From Arthrobacter sp. ZGTC412 (lineage in GTDB: Bacteria; Actinomycetota; Actinomycetes; Actinomycetales; Micrococcaceae), in NCBI RefSeq assembly GCF_002929215.1, contig NZ_PJII01000025.1, positions 1-64,000 of the forward strand: a stretch of 64,000 nucleotides of DNA. Reading direction: 5' to 3'. The notes below the pieces were generated by a model. That model was not told the origin of the DNA. It made no database searches and saw nothing but the letters and a program-made list of their open reading frames with translations. The position numbers and the translations under genes were made by a program. Shown here piece by piece: positions 8,973-17,071 of the stretch (within the stretch, counting starts at the first letter, position 1; each line of letters begins with the position of its first letter).

Positions 8973-10493
8973 TCAGGCGCCGAGCAGCACGTTGATGGGT
9001 CCGCGGGCGAAGTAGACCAGGAAGCCGGCGCTGACCACCCACATCAGCGGATGGATCTTCTTCGCCTTTCCGGAGGCCGCGCCGATGATGGCCCAGCTGA
9101 TGAAGCCCACCCCGATGCCGTTGGCGATCGAGTAGCTCAGCGGCATGGTGACGATGGTGAGGAATGCCGGAAGTGCCACGGTGAATTTGTTGAACTTAAT
9201 CTCGCGGATCTGCGCCATCATCATCGCGCCCACCACCACCAGGGCCGCGGCGGCCACCTCGAGCGGAACCACGCTGGTCAGCGGCGTCAGGAACATCGAG
9301 CCCAGGAACAGGACGCCGGTCACCACTGACGCCAGACCGGTCCGGGCGCCTTCGCCAATGCCGGCGGCGGAGTCGATGTACACAGTGTTGGAGGAGCCGG
9401 AGGTTGCTCCGCCTGCCACGGCGCCGATGCCTTCCACGATGAAGGCTGACTTCAGCCGGGGGAACGTGCCGTCCTTGTGGGCGACGCCGGCACTTTTAGC
9501 CAGGCCGGTCATGGTGCCCATGGCGTCGAAGAAGTTGGTGAATACCAGGGTGAACACCAGCATGGTGGCGGCAAGCCCGCCGATCCTGCCGAACGCGCCG
9601 AACAGGTCGAACTGTCCCACCAGGCCCAGGTCCGGGGCGGACACGAGTTGTCCGGAGAGTACCGGGGTGTTCAGGTGCCAGCCGCCGGGGTTGCTGTCGC
9701 TGGCCGGGCCGATCTTCATGACTGCTTCCACGATTGCGGCCAGGAAGGTGGTGGCCACAATGCCGATCAGCAGCCCGCCCTGGACTTTGCGTGCCACCAG
9801 GATGCCCATGGCCAGCAGGCCGACGACGAACACCAGCGTGGGGACGGAGGTGATGGAGCCGCCATTGCCCAGCTGGACGGGCGGGCCGCCCGTCGTCGCC
9901 TTGACGAAGCCGGAGTCCACAAACCCGATGAACGCGATGAACAGTCCGATGCCCACCGTGATGGCGGCCTTCAGCTCCTTGGGGACGGCCCGGAAGATGG
10001 CGGTCCGGGCACCGGTGATGCCGAACAGCACGATCAGGATGCCGTTGATGACCACCAGGCCCATGGCTTCTGCCCAGGTGACCTCCTGGATGACCGACAC
10101 GGCAAGGAAGGAGTTGATGCCGAGTCCGGCGGCGAGGCCGAACGGCAGGTTTGCGACGAGTCCAAAGAGGATGGTCATGACCCCGGCGGTGAGTCCGGTG
10201 ACTGCACCGACCTGCGCAGCGGAGAGCCAGCCCCCGGCGACGTCGGTGGGGGCATTGCCTGCGCTGAACCCGCCCAGGATCAGGGGGTTGAGGATGACGA
10301 TGTACGCCATAGTGAAGAAGGTGACCAGGCCGCCGCGGAATTCGCGGGCCAGGGTGGAGCCACGCTGGGTGATCTGGAAGAACCGGTCAAGGAAAGAGTC
10401 CGACGCCGGCGGTTGGGGAATGCCCGTGGCGGGCTGTGGCGTGCGTGCGGTTGGAGCCGAATGCTCCTCGTGGGAGTTGTCCAGGATGGTCAT
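8973..10493 (-). CDS. NCS2-family purine permease (AzgA-like)
   Basis: This 506-aa polytopic membrane protein has about 12-14 hydrophobic segments. It has the AzgA/PbuG-type features REFRGGLVTFFTMAYIVILNP near the N-terminus, NLPFGLAAGLGINSFLA (the first half-helix region) and the FTNFFDAMGTMTGLA motif near the middle. The family imports adenine, guanine or hypoxanthine with protons. It differs from the second NCS2 protein of the window (14560-16065), which is of the urate/xanthine type, so the locus covers both groups of substrates. It starts 9 nt after the guanine deaminase stop codon, with an AGGCGG ribosome-binding site, and clearly shares its transcript. A Pro-rich cytoplasmic N-terminus of about 45 residues precedes the first helix. 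Confidence 0.93.
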   Translation of the reverse strand: MTILDNSHEEHSAPTARTPQPATGIPQPPASDSFLDRFFQITQRGSTLAREFRGGLVTFFTMAYIVILNPLILGGFSAGNAPTDVAGGWLSAAQVGAVTGLTAGVMTILFGLVANLPFGLAAGLGINSFLAVSVIQEVTWAEAMGLVVINGILIVLFGITGARTAIFRAVPKELKAAITVGIGLFIAFIGFVDSGFVKATTGGPPVQLGNGGSITSVPTLVFVVGLLAMGILVARKVQGGLLIGIVATTFLAAIVEAVMKIGPASDSNPGGWHLNTPVLSGQLVSAPDLGLVGQFDLFGAFGRIGGLAATMLVFTLVFTNFFDAMGTMTGLAKSAGVAHKDGTFPRLKSAFIVEGIGAVAGGATSGSSNTVYIDSAAGIGEGARTGLASVVTGVLFLGSMFLTPLTSVVPLEVAAAALVVVGAMMMAQIREIKFNKFTVALPAFLTIVTMPLSYSIANGIGVGFISWAIIGAASGKAKKIHPLMWVVSAGFLVYFARGPINVLLGA

Positions 10494-10502
10494 CCCAGCC
10501 GC

Positions 10503-10997
10503 CTAGTAGTCAATCCTGGTGTCGAGTGTGTTCCAGGTGTTGAACGGTTCCAACGGGGCCGGGGCCTGTGGATCGTCCAACTCCAGCTTCGAAACCGGCA
10601 TCAGGGAGTTCCTGTCCTGGTTTTCGAAGTATTCATAGAAGACAGCGTCATCGAAGCCCACGGACGCGGCGTCGTGCCGGTCGGCGGCGAAGACAACCCG
10701 TTCAACCCGGGCCCACAGCGCGGACGCCAGGCACATGGGGCACGGCTCGCAGCTCGTGTAAAGGACTGCTCCGCTGAGGTCGAAGGTGCCGAGTTCGCGG
10801 CAGGCCGTGCGGATGGCGGTGACTTCGGCGTGGGCGGTGGGATCGTTATCCGCGGTGACCCGGTTGACGCCGTCGAACGTCCGGCCGTCAGCCGTGACGA
10901 TCATTGCGCCGAAGGGTCCCCCGCTGTTCAGGACGTTGGCCGTGGCCAGCCTGATGGATCTGGCCAGAAATTCTTCGGCCGTGACGGTGGTACTCAT
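10503..10997 (-). CDS. guaD: Guanine deaminase (CMP/dCMP-deaminase fold)
   Basis: This 164-aa zinc-dependent deaminase has HAEVTAI and CEPCPMCLASA, the HAE...PCxxC zinc and catalytic motifs. Overall length and the C-terminal region (YEYFENQDRNSLMP) match the bacillary guanine deaminase type rather than the amidohydrolase type. It converts guanine to xanthine, feeding xanthine dehydrogenase encoded downstream on the same strand. The ATG at 10997 has AGGGAG 7 nt upstream. It is the first gene of the minus-strand operon, so its promoter lies in the 406-nt divergent region that also serves the 8-oxoguanine deaminase-like gene and contains one copy of the shared operator motif. Confidence 0.9.
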   Translation of the reverse strand: MSTTVTAEEFLARSIRLATANVLNSGGPFGAMIVTADGRTFDGVNRVTADNDPTAHAEVTAIRTACRELGTFDLSGAVLYTSCEPCPMCLASALWARVERVVFAADRHDAASVGFDDAVFYEYFENQDRNSLMPVSKLELDDPQAPAPLEPFNTWNTLDTRIDY

Positions 10998-11403
10998 GAT
11001 GCGACTCCCTTGATGGGAAGCCTGAAGCCCGTTGCAGGACCAGTAGAACCAGGTGCGACGGTTACCAGGCTTCAGCATGTGCTGTGAAGGTTAAGTTGCG
11101 CCTGGTAGATAGCTTCCCGAAGTCCGGGTGCCCGCCTTTGGCAAGATCGAGATTAGCACCGGAATGTGGGCTGCGCCATAGTTTTCTGGAATTTTAATTT
11201 CGTAATGTGAAATCCAGGTTTCGCGCGCTTCACTTCCCCTGGTCATAATCATGACGCCGTTGACGCTGCGGCCCGAGGCGTCCTAGCCTTGGTCCCAGCC
11301 GCGCTGCCTTTGGAGATACTGCATCCCGGGCACGGCAACCTGGATCAGCAGACAGGGCCTCACTGAGCTGGAATGACACCACCACACTCAGACAAGGACC
11401 GCC
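10998..11403. promoter_or_regulatory. Divergent promoter region of guanine deaminase and amidohydrolase genes
   Basis: This 406-nt stretch has no convincing gene. The part from about 11100 to 11260 is clearly AT-richer than the coding DNA and should carry both promoters. It contains the shared operator motif described separately at 11185-11213. Confidence 0.7.
11185..11213 (-). promoter_or_regulatory. Candidate purine-regulon operator, copy A
   Basis: Read on the minus strand the site is ATTTCACA, 15 nt, TCCAGA. The same architecture (ATTyCACA-N15-TCCA) occurs at 13144-13172 and 17072-17100, in each case inside the promoter region of a gene in the purine locus. The N15 part is AT-rich in all three. 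The half-sites resemble the TGGA/TCCA ends of IclR-family operators, and an IclR gene lies beside copy C. Confidence 0.55.
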
Positions 11404-12771
11404 ATGACGCCACCCATCGCAACAGCTTCCCGCCTGTGGATCCGGAATCCCCAGGCCGCTTTTACCGCCAACACCTTGGACGCCTCAGGCGGGGTAGTGG
11501 TCAGCGGCGGGACCATCGTGGAAGTACTCGCCGCCGGGCAGATGCCTTCCGAGCCCTGCAGCGAGGTCTTCGACGCCGGCAGCCACGTGCTGCTGCCGGG
11601 ACTGATCAACACGCACCACCACTTCTACCAGACCCTCACCCGTGCCTGGGGTCCCGTAGCGAACGCCCCGCTGTTCCCGTGGCTGCAGAACCTTTATCCG
11701 GTATGGGCCCGGCTCACGCCACGGGACCTTGAGCTCGCTACCACGGTTGCGCTCGCCGAACTCCTGCTTTCCGGCTGCACCACGGCGGCGGACCACCATT
11801 ACCTCTTCCCGGGCGGGCTGGAAAACGCGATCGACATCCAGGTGGAGGCGGTGCGCCGGCTGGGGATGCGGGCCACCTTGACGCGCGGGTCCATGACGCT
11901 CGGAACGGACGACGGCGGCCTGCCGCCGCAGTCCACCGTGCAGGCACCGGAGGTGGTGCTGGCCGACAGCGAGCGCCTGGTGGGCAGGTACCACGAGCGA
12001 GGGGAGGACGCCATGATCCAGATTGCCCTCGCGCCCTGCTCACCGTTCTCGGTGACCAAGGAGATCATGGCCGAAAGTGCTGCGCTCGCGGAGCGGCTGG
12101 ACGTGCGACTGCACACGCACCTCGCCGAGACGCTGGACGAGGAGGATTTCTGCCGGGAGATGTTCGGGCTGCGCACCGTTGACTACCTGGACAGCGTGGG
12201 CTGGCTGACGGACCGCACCTGGTTGGGCCACGGCATCCACTTCAGCGACGCCGAGATCGCCCGGCTCGGTGCCGCGGGCACCGCCGTCGCGCATTGCCCC
12301 ACCTCCAACATGCGGCTGGCGTCCGGCACTGCGCGGGTCCTGGAACTGGAGGACGCCGGGGTTCCCGTGGGGCTGGGAGTGGACGGCTCGGCGTCGAACG
12401 ATGCCTCGAACATGATCATGGAAGCCCGGCAGGCGCTGTACCTCCAACGGCTGCGCTACGGAGCGGACGTTCCGGTAGAGCGGGCACTCAGCTGGGCCAC
12501 GCGCGGTTCGGCCGCCGTCCTGGGCCGGCCGGGACTGGGCCAGCTCGCCCCTGGGATGCAGGCAGACCTGGCCCTCTTCCGACTGGACGACCTGCGCTTC
12601 TCCGGCAGCCACGATCCCGTGGCCGCGCTGCTGCTGTGCGCCGCCGACCGGGCGGACCGGGTGATGGTGGGCGGGCAGTGGCGTGTTGTGGATGGCCGGA
12701 TTCCAGGGCTGGACCTGGCGGGCCTTATCGCTGAGCACTCGGCGGCTGCGCGGCGGCTGGTGAACGGCTGA
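11404..12771 (+). CDS. 8-oxoguanine deaminase-like amidohydrolase
   Basis: This 455-aa member of the ATZ/TRZ amidohydrolase family has metal-binding LINTHHHFYQTLTRA (about residue 68), HTHLAE (about 238), a GHGIHF histidine near 280 and GVDGSASND (about 325) with the catalytic Asp. The motif THHHFYQTLTRA, with the missing first Zn-type HxH spacing typical of cytosine/8-oxoguanine deaminases, together with its position among purine genes, fits 8-oxoguanine deaminase (product urate). Isoguanine or another oxidised purine are alternatives. It is transcribed away from guanine deaminase, with AAGGA upstream of the ATG. It stands alone on the plus strand and ends at a long hairpin. Confidence 0.82.
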   Translation: MTPPIATASRLWIRNPQAAFTANTLDASGGVVVSGGTIVEVLAAGQMPSEPCSEVFDAGSHVLLPGLINTHHHFYQTLTRAWGPVANAPLFPWLQNLYPVWARLTPRDLELATTVALAELLLSGCTTAADHHYLFPGGLENAIDIQVEAVRRLGMRATLTRGSMTLGTDDGGLPPQSTVQAPEVVLADSERLVGRYHERGEDAMIQIALAPCSPFSVTKEIMAESAALAERLDVRLHTHLAETLDEEDFCREMFGLRTVDYLDSVGWLTDRTWLGHGIHFSDAEIARLGAAGTAVAHCPTSNMRLASGTARVLELEDAGVPVGLGVDGSASNDASNMIMEARQALYLQRLRYGADVPVERALSWATRGSAAVLGRPGLGQLAPGMQADLALFRLDDLRFSGSHDPVAALLLCAADRADRVMVGGQWRVVDGRIPGLDLAGLIAEHSAAARRLVNG

Positions 12772-12811
12772 GCCCGAGACACGGACAGCACCCCCGACGC
12801 GGTAAATGCCA

Positions 12812-12875
12812 GAGGATGCGGAAAAGGACTGGCGATACCTATATGCGGGTGTCGCCAGTCCTTTTGCGCATCCTC
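12812..12875. terminator. Long convergent hairpin (28-bp arms)
   Basis: Arms 12812-12839 and 12848-12875 are complementary at 26 of 28 positions with an 8-nt loop. It sits between the plus-strand amidohydrolase and the minus-strand 61-aa gene and so could end both transcripts. There is no U-tract after the stem, but each arm contains an AAAAGG/CCTTTT run. Confidence 0.7.
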
Positions 12876-12922
12876 AATGCGTTTGCGCGTCGCCAGCCTG
12901 GTCCATGGGCTCGGACTGCGGG

Positions 12923-13108
12923 CTAGGAGCGTCGGCCGAAGCCGGGAAGTCCGTGAACCCAACGCGAAAAGCGGCCGGGAACGTGCTCCCGGTCTGCCGG
13001 CAGGTAGAAGTCCGGGTCAGTCCCACCGCCAAGGGGGAGGTAGAACTCCTGGACTGACGGTGCCGCCGTTGGTGCCGGTGCAACCGGCGTGCTGTCCTGC
13101 TGGTACAT
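12923..13108 (-). CDS. Small hypothetical protein in the purine regulon
   Basis: This 61-aa protein starts with an ATG preceded 6-7 nt upstream by a near-perfect ribosome-binding site (GGAGGAGG), which is much stronger than chance and argues that it is translated. An upstream in-frame ATG at 13141 lacks one. The protein begins with a Pro/Ala/Ser/Thr-rich stretch, contains the tetrapeptide FYLP twice about 14 residues apart, and ends in a basic, aromatic tail (RFSRWVHGLPGFGRRS). No transmembrane segment or signal peptide is visible, and the family is not recognised. Copy B of the shared purine operator lies about 36 nt upstream of its start, suggesting co-regulation with purine catabolism. Confidence 0.6.
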   Translation of the reverse strand: MYQQDSTPVAPAPTAAPSVQEFYLPLGGGTDPDFYLPADREHVPGRFSRWVHGLPGFGRRS

Positions 13109-13143
13109 CTGATCCTCCTCCAAGGGGTTATTGACTTCCATAA

Positions 13144-13172
13144 GGTGGAAAATAACTTTTGTTATGTGGAAT
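13144..13172 (-). promoter_or_regulatory. Candidate purine-regulon operator, copy B
   Basis: On the minus strand the site is ATTCCACA, 15 AT-rich nt, TCCACC, identical in architecture to copies A and C. It lies about 36 nt upstream of the start of the 61-aa gene and about 300 nt upstream of uricase. Adjacent TTCCA (13136-13140) and TGGAA (13146-13150) form an additional small inverted repeat. Confidence 0.55.
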
Positions 13173-13343
13173 AGCGTAGCCGGTCGCCAAAGGCTCAGTC
13201 AATGGCTCCGCTGCGGTTGAGGGGCGGCCAGTCACAAACCAGATTTTCAACTTGTGATGTACACCACCGGCTTGCGGGGGTACGCTGGATGTCAATTCGT
13301 GGTGTAAGTCACGTAACCTGGGAGCAGCAGGCAGGGTCGTAAT

Positions 13344-13375
13344 GAGCTGGCATCAATGGATGCCGGCTCTTTTTT
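13344..13375 (+). terminator. Intrinsic terminator upstream of uricase
   Basis: The stem 13344-13354 pairs with 13359-13369 (11 bp, one G-U) around the loop AATG and is followed directly by six T residues. This is the clearest rho-independent terminator on the plus strand in the window. No plus-strand gene precedes it closely (the amidohydrolase ends 570 nt upstream), so it either blocks read-through into uricase or ends a leader transcript. Confidence 0.8.
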
Positions 13376-13428
13376 GTTGGGTCGGCTCCACCGGAAACGC
13401 GCTTGAAACGCGCGCTTAATTTCAGTGA

Positions 13429-13444
13429 TGGAACCTAGGTTCCA
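13429..13444. promoter_or_regulatory. Perfect 16-bp palindrome before uricase
   Basis: TGGAACCTAGGTTCCA is a perfect palindrome ending 24 nt before the uricase ATG, where a repressor would cover the promoter or the start of transcription. The TGGAA/TTCCA arms resemble IclR-type operators, but the sequence does not match the shared 29-bp motif, so a second regulator or a second binding mode is possible. Confidence 0.55.
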
Positions 13445-13468
13445 CTTACCGGAAGTTGGGAACAGACC

Positions 13469-14377
13469 ATGAGCAGCAAGATCATCCTCGGCGAAAACCA
13501 GTACGGAAAGGCCGAGGTCCGGGTCGTCAAGATCACCCGCGACAGCGACCGCCACGAAATCGAAGACCTGAACGTCACCTCGCAACTGCGGGGAGACTTC
13601 TCGGCCGCCCACCTCGAGGGCGACAACGCCCACGTGGTGGCCACGGACACCCAGAAGAACACCATCTACGCCTTCGCCCGTGACGGCGTCGGCTCCCCGG
13701 AGGCATTCCTGCTTCGGCTCGGCGGGCACTTCACCTCCAGCTTCGACTGGGTTACCGGCGGCCGCTGGGAAGCTGAGTCCTACAGCTGGAACCGGATCCA
13801 GGCCCATGGCGCAGAGCACGACCACTCCTTCGTGCGCAACGGCCAGGAAGTCCGCACCGCCGTTCTGGTCCGCGACGGCGCCACCACCCACCTGATCTCC
13901 GGGCTCAAGGACCTGACCGTCCTCAAGTCCACCCAGTCGGGCTTCGTGGGCTACCCGAAGGACAGGTACACCACCCTGCCCGAAACCACGGACCGCATCC
14001 TGGCCACCGATGTCTCGGCCCGCTGGCGTTTCAAGACCGGCACCGACTTCAGCGCGCTGGACTTCAACAAAAACTACGACGACGTGAAGGGACTCCTCCT
14101 CGAAGGCTTCACCGAAAAGTACTCCCACGCCCTGCAGCAGACCCTGTTCGACATGGGCACCAAAGTCCTCGAAGCACACAGCGAGATCGACGAAATCAAA
14201 TTCTCGATGCCCAACAAGCACCACTTCCTCGTTGACCTCTCGCCGTTCGGCCTCGACAACCCCAACGAGGTCTTCTACGCGGCCGACCGCCCCTACGGCC
14301 TGATCGAGGCCACCGTCCAGCGCGACGACGCATCCCCCGCGGACATCGCCTGGTCAGGCATCGCCGGCTTCTGCTAA
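13469..14377 (+). CDS. Urate oxidase (factor-independent urate hydroxylase)
   Basis: This 302-aa protein matches the Arthrobacter globiformis type of cofactor-free uricase in length and sequence style: ENQYGKAEVRVVK at the N-terminus (catalytic Lys), VVATDTQKNTIYAFARDG (catalytic Thr), TTDRILATDVSARWRF and NKHHFLVDL near the C-terminus. It converts urate and O2 to 5-hydroxyisourate and H2O2; the functional unit is a homotetramer of two-domain T-fold subunits. The genes for the next two steps, HIU hydrolase and OHCU decarboxylase, which often flank bacterial uricase, are not in the window. It has its own leader with a terminator and a 16-bp palindrome and is followed by a hairpin, so it is probably monocistronic. 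Confidence 0.97.
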   Translation: MSSKIILGENQYGKAEVRVVKITRDSDRHEIEDLNVTSQLRGDFSAAHLEGDNAHVVATDTQKNTIYAFARDGVGSPEAFLLRLGGHFTSSFDWVTGGRWEAESYSWNRIQAHGAEHDHSFVRNGQEVRTAVLVRDGATTHLISGLKDLTVLKSTQSGFVGYPKDRYTTLPETTDRILATDVSARWRFKTGTDFSALDFNKNYDDVKGLLLEGFTEKYSHALQQTLFDMGTKVLEAHSEIDEIKFSMPNKHHFLVDLSPFGLDNPNEVFYAADRPYGLIEATVQRDDASPADIAWSGIAGFC

Positions 14378-14399
14378 CCCGCAATCACCGCCCACCGGT

Positions 14400-14468
14400 C
14401 CGGAGTTTTTGGGCAGATACAAAGACCTCAGCGCCCCTGACGTCACGATACGTGTCCAAAAACTCCGG
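14400..14468. terminator. Inverted repeat after uricase
   Basis: Arms 14400-14412 and 14456-14468 are perfectly complementary over 13 bp, each with a five-base T or A run, and enclose a 43-nt loop. It lies between uricase and the permease gene and probably acts as a terminator or 3'-end stabiliser. Confidence 0.6.
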
Positions 14469-14559
14469 CCCCAAAATCACCTCACGTCTTTCAGCCACAC
14501 CGTTAGCCAGACCCCGTTAGCCAGACAAAGTCGTCTGCCATGAACCAAGAAAGTCTGCC

Positions 14560-16065
14560 ATGAACATCAGAAAGAAACCGGCCGCGGCCATCGCCGGAAA
14601 AGGCCAGCAGTCAGCCAGGCCAGAGGACCAGCGTCTACCCATCGCCAGCACTTTTGCCTACGGCTTCCAGCACGTCCTCACCATGTATGGCGGCATCATT
14701 GCCCCGCCCCTGATCATCGGCGCCGCCGCCGGCATGTCCTCGCAGGACATCGGCCTCCTGATTGCCGCCTGCCTGTTCGTCGGCGGACTTGCCACCATCC
14801 TCCAGACCATCGGCGTCCCGTTCTTCGGCTCCCAGCTGCCGCTGGTCCAGGGCGTCTCCTTCGCCGGCGTCTCCACCATGGTTGCCATTGTGCACGGCGG
14901 CGGCGGTATCCAGGCGGTGTTCGGGTCCGTTATTGCGGCGTCGCTGATCGGCCTGCTGATCACCCCTCTGTTCTCGAAGATCATCCGGTTCTTCCCCCCG
15001 GTGGTCACCGGCACCGTCATCACCACCATCGGGCTCACCCTGATGCCGGTGGCGGCCAACTGGGCCATGGGCGGCAACAACAAAGCGGAAAACTACGGCA
15101 GCATGGCCAACATCGGCCTGGCCGCTGCCACCATGGCCATTGTCCTGCTGCTGAGCAAGGTGGGCAGCGCGGCGATTTCCCGGCTGTCCATCCTGCTTGC
15201 CATGGTCCTGGGCACGCTGATCGCCTTTGCGTTCGGCATGGCTGACTTCTCTAAGGTGGGCCAGGGCGAAATCGTGGCCTTCCCCACCCCGTTCGCCTTC
15301 GGGCCGCCGGTATTCGAGATCGCCGCCATCATCTCCATGCTCATCGTCATCCTGGTAACCCTGACCGAAACCTCCGCGGACATCATTGCCGTCGGCGAGA
15401 TCGTCGGCACCAAAGTCGACTCCAAGCGCATCGGCGACGGCCTCCGCGCGGACATGCTCTCCAGCGCCGTCTCCCCGCTGTTCAACTCCTTCACCCAAAG
15501 CGCCTTCGCCCAGAACGTGGGCCTGGTGGCCATCACCGGAGTCAAGAGCCGCTTCGTGGTCAGTGCCGGCGGCCTCATCCTGGTGATCCTCGGTCTGCTG
15601 CCCGTCCTTGGCCGGGTCGTCGCAGCGGTGCCCACGCCTGTCCTCGGAGGTGCCGGCGTCGTACTCTTCGGCACGGTGGCAGCCAGCGGCATCCGCACCC
15701 TCGCCAAGGTGGAGTACAGGAACAACATGAACCTGATCATCGTGGCGGCATCCATCGGGTTCGGCATGATCCCCATTGCCGCTCCGGCGTTCTACGATCA
15801 GTTCCCGTCCTGGTTCGGCACCATCTTCCACTCCGGCATCAGCTCGGCCGCCATCATGGCCATCCTGCTGAACCTGCTGTTCAACCACCTCAAGGCCGGC
15901 AACTCGGAGAACCAGTCAGTGTTCGTGGCCGGAACCGGGCGTGTGGTCCGGGAAGAGGACCTCAAATGCCTGGCCGACGGCGACCGCTTCGAAGGCGGCA
16001 AGCTCATCGACTGCGACGGCAAGGAAGTCCCCGTCCAGTCATCCGAAAAGGCTTCAGACCACTAG
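14560..16065 (+). CDS. NCS2-family urate/xanthine permease
   Basis: This 501-aa membrane protein is of the nucleobase:cation symporter-2 (uracil/xanthine permease) family. It has about 14 hydrophobic segments and the family signature QSAFAQNVGLVAITGVKSRF near residue 310, preceded by TETSADIIAVGEI. The position directly after uricase suggests urate as substrate (PucJ/PucK-like), which is an inference. The N-terminal 30 residues and C-terminal 45 residues are cytoplasmic and charged. It is separated from uricase by 182 nt with an inverted repeat, so it may have its own promoter. It ends at a perfect 22-bp hairpin facing the convergent IclR gene. Confidence 0.92.
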   Translation: MNIRKKPAAAIAGKGQQSARPEDQRLPIASTFAYGFQHVLTMYGGIIAPPLIIGAAAGMSSQDIGLLIAACLFVGGLATILQTIGVPFFGSQLPLVQGVSFAGVSTMVAIVHGGGGIQAVFGSVIAASLIGLLITPLFSKIIRFFPPVVTGTVITTIGLTLMPVAANWAMGGNNKAENYGSMANIGLAAATMAIVLLLSKVGSAAISRLSILLAMVLGTLIAFAFGMADFSKVGQGEIVAFPTPFAFGPPVFEIAAIISMLIVILVTLTETSADIIAVGEIVGTKVDSKRIGDGLRADMLSSAVSPLFNSFTQSAFAQNVGLVAITGVKSRFVVSAGGLILVILGLLPVLGRVVAAVPTPVLGGAGVVLFGTVAASGIRTLAKVEYRNNMNLIIVAASIGFGMIPIAAPAFYDQFPSWFGTIFHSGISSAAIMAILLNLLFNHLKAGNSENQSVFVAGTGRVVREEDLKCLADGDRFEGGKLIDCDGKEVPVQSSEKASDH

Positions 16066-16073
16066 CAGCAAAC

Positions 16074-16132
16074 GCGAGATGACAGGTCACAGCAAGGTTC
16101 CACAAGAACATTGCTGTGACCTGTCATCTCGC
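16074..16132. terminator. Perfect 22-bp hairpin between permease and IclR gene
   Basis: Arms 16074-16095 and 16111-16132 are complementary over 22 bp without mismatch around a 15-nt loop. It begins 8 nt after the permease stop codon and lies 60 nt from the convergent IclR stop codon, as expected for a shared bidirectional terminator, though no U-tract is present. Confidence 0.75.
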
Positions 16133-16191
16133 ACATTAAGAACGACGACGGGGTGCGGGTGGGGAACGACGGCGGGGTGCCGTTGGGTGCG

Positions 16192-16947
16192 TTAAGTGCG
16201 GTTGAGCTCCAGGGAGATCGCCTCGGCCGCCTCACGGAGGACCGGCACGGCCTTGTCGGCAAAGTGCTCGTCCACCCGGGACACCGGGCCGGAAACGGAA
16301 ATCGCCGTGGGGGTGGGGGCGTTGGGCACGGCCATGGCGAAGCAGCGGACACCCAACTCCTGCTCCTCCTCGTCAATGGAGTAGCCGCGTTCCCTGATGA
16401 GCTTGAGGTCGGCCAGAAGCTCATCGACGTCGCCGATGCTCTTGACCGTAGGGGTAGGCATCCCGGCGCGGGTGACGATGCCGCGGACCGTGTCGTCGTC
16501 CAGCTGCGCCAGGATGGCTTTGCCGACGCCGGTGGCGTGGGTATGGGCTCGGCGGCCCACCTCGGTGAACATGCGCATGGAGTGCAGCGACGGCACCTGC
16601 GCCACATAGATCACCATGTCCGAGTCGAGCACCGCCATGTTGGAGGTTTCGCCCAGCCTGTCCACCAGCGTTTTCAGCTGCGGACGGGCTACGGCGCCGA
16701 GCTGCTTGTTGGCTCCCTCGCCCAGCCGGATGAGCCGCGGGCCGAGCGCGTACCGCCGGTTCGGCAGCTGGCGGATGTAGCCCAGCGACACCAGCGTGCG
16801 GAGCAGGCGGTGGATCGTAGGCAGCGGCAGGTCCGTGGACGAGGACAGCTCGCTGAGGGTGACGTCTCCGCCGGCATCAGTGATCAGTTCCAGCAGTTCG
16901 AAGACGCGCTCAACGGATTGGACGCCACCTGCGGCTTTTTCAGCCAT
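16192..16947 (-). CDS. IclR-family transcriptional regulator of purine/ureide catabolism
   Basis: This 251-aa protein has an N-terminal winged helix (about residues 8-75: VQSVERVFELLELI...TDLPLPTIHRLLRTLVSLGYI) and a C-terminal IclR effector domain (VDRLGETSNMAVL, GVGKAILAQL, RGYSIDEEEQELGVRCFAMAV). Such regulators sense small acids such as glyoxylate, allantoin or ureides. It is divergent from the malic enzyme-malate synthase-ureidoglycine aminohydrolase operon and shares a promoter region with operator copy C, which makes it the obvious candidate regulator. The ATG at 16947 has AGGAG 8 nt upstream; an ATG 33 nt further upstream has a weaker site. The effector is not shown by the sequence. 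Confidence 0.93.
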   Translation of the reverse strand: MAEKAAGGVQSVERVFELLELITDAGGDVTLSELSSSTDLPLPTIHRLLRTLVSLGYIRQLPNRRYALGPRLIRLGEGANKQLGAVARPQLKTLVDRLGETSNMAVLDSDMVIYVAQVPSLHSMRMFTEVGRRAHTHATGVGKAILAQLDDDTVRGIVTRAGMPTPTVKSIGDVDELLADLKLIRERGYSIDEEEQELGVRCFAMAVPNAPTPTAISVSGPVSRVDEHFADKAVPVLREAAEAISLELNRT

Positions 16948-17071
16948 GTACCAGTCTCCTGTGGACTCGGATTCCGACAAGTCTTATCCGCATCGTGAAA
17001 AGAATTGCCCTAATGCTCTCAAGATACAGCACTGGTCAGGCTGAAGCGATGAAGGGCAAGACGGGCTTGTA

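Noticed and set aside
9477-11087. 536-codon plus-strand frame across the AzgA-like permease and guanine deaminase genes
   Set aside because: Shadow frame of two clear minus-strand genes; no ribosome-binding site and unnatural composition.
13200-13375. Known purine or related riboswitch upstream of uricase
   Set aside because: I could not match the leader to any riboswitch consensus I know; only the terminator hairpin is supported.
14635-15888. 417-codon minus-strand frame opposite the urate/xanthine permease
   Set aside because: Asp/Gly/His-rich antisense pattern typical of shadows of membrane protein genes.
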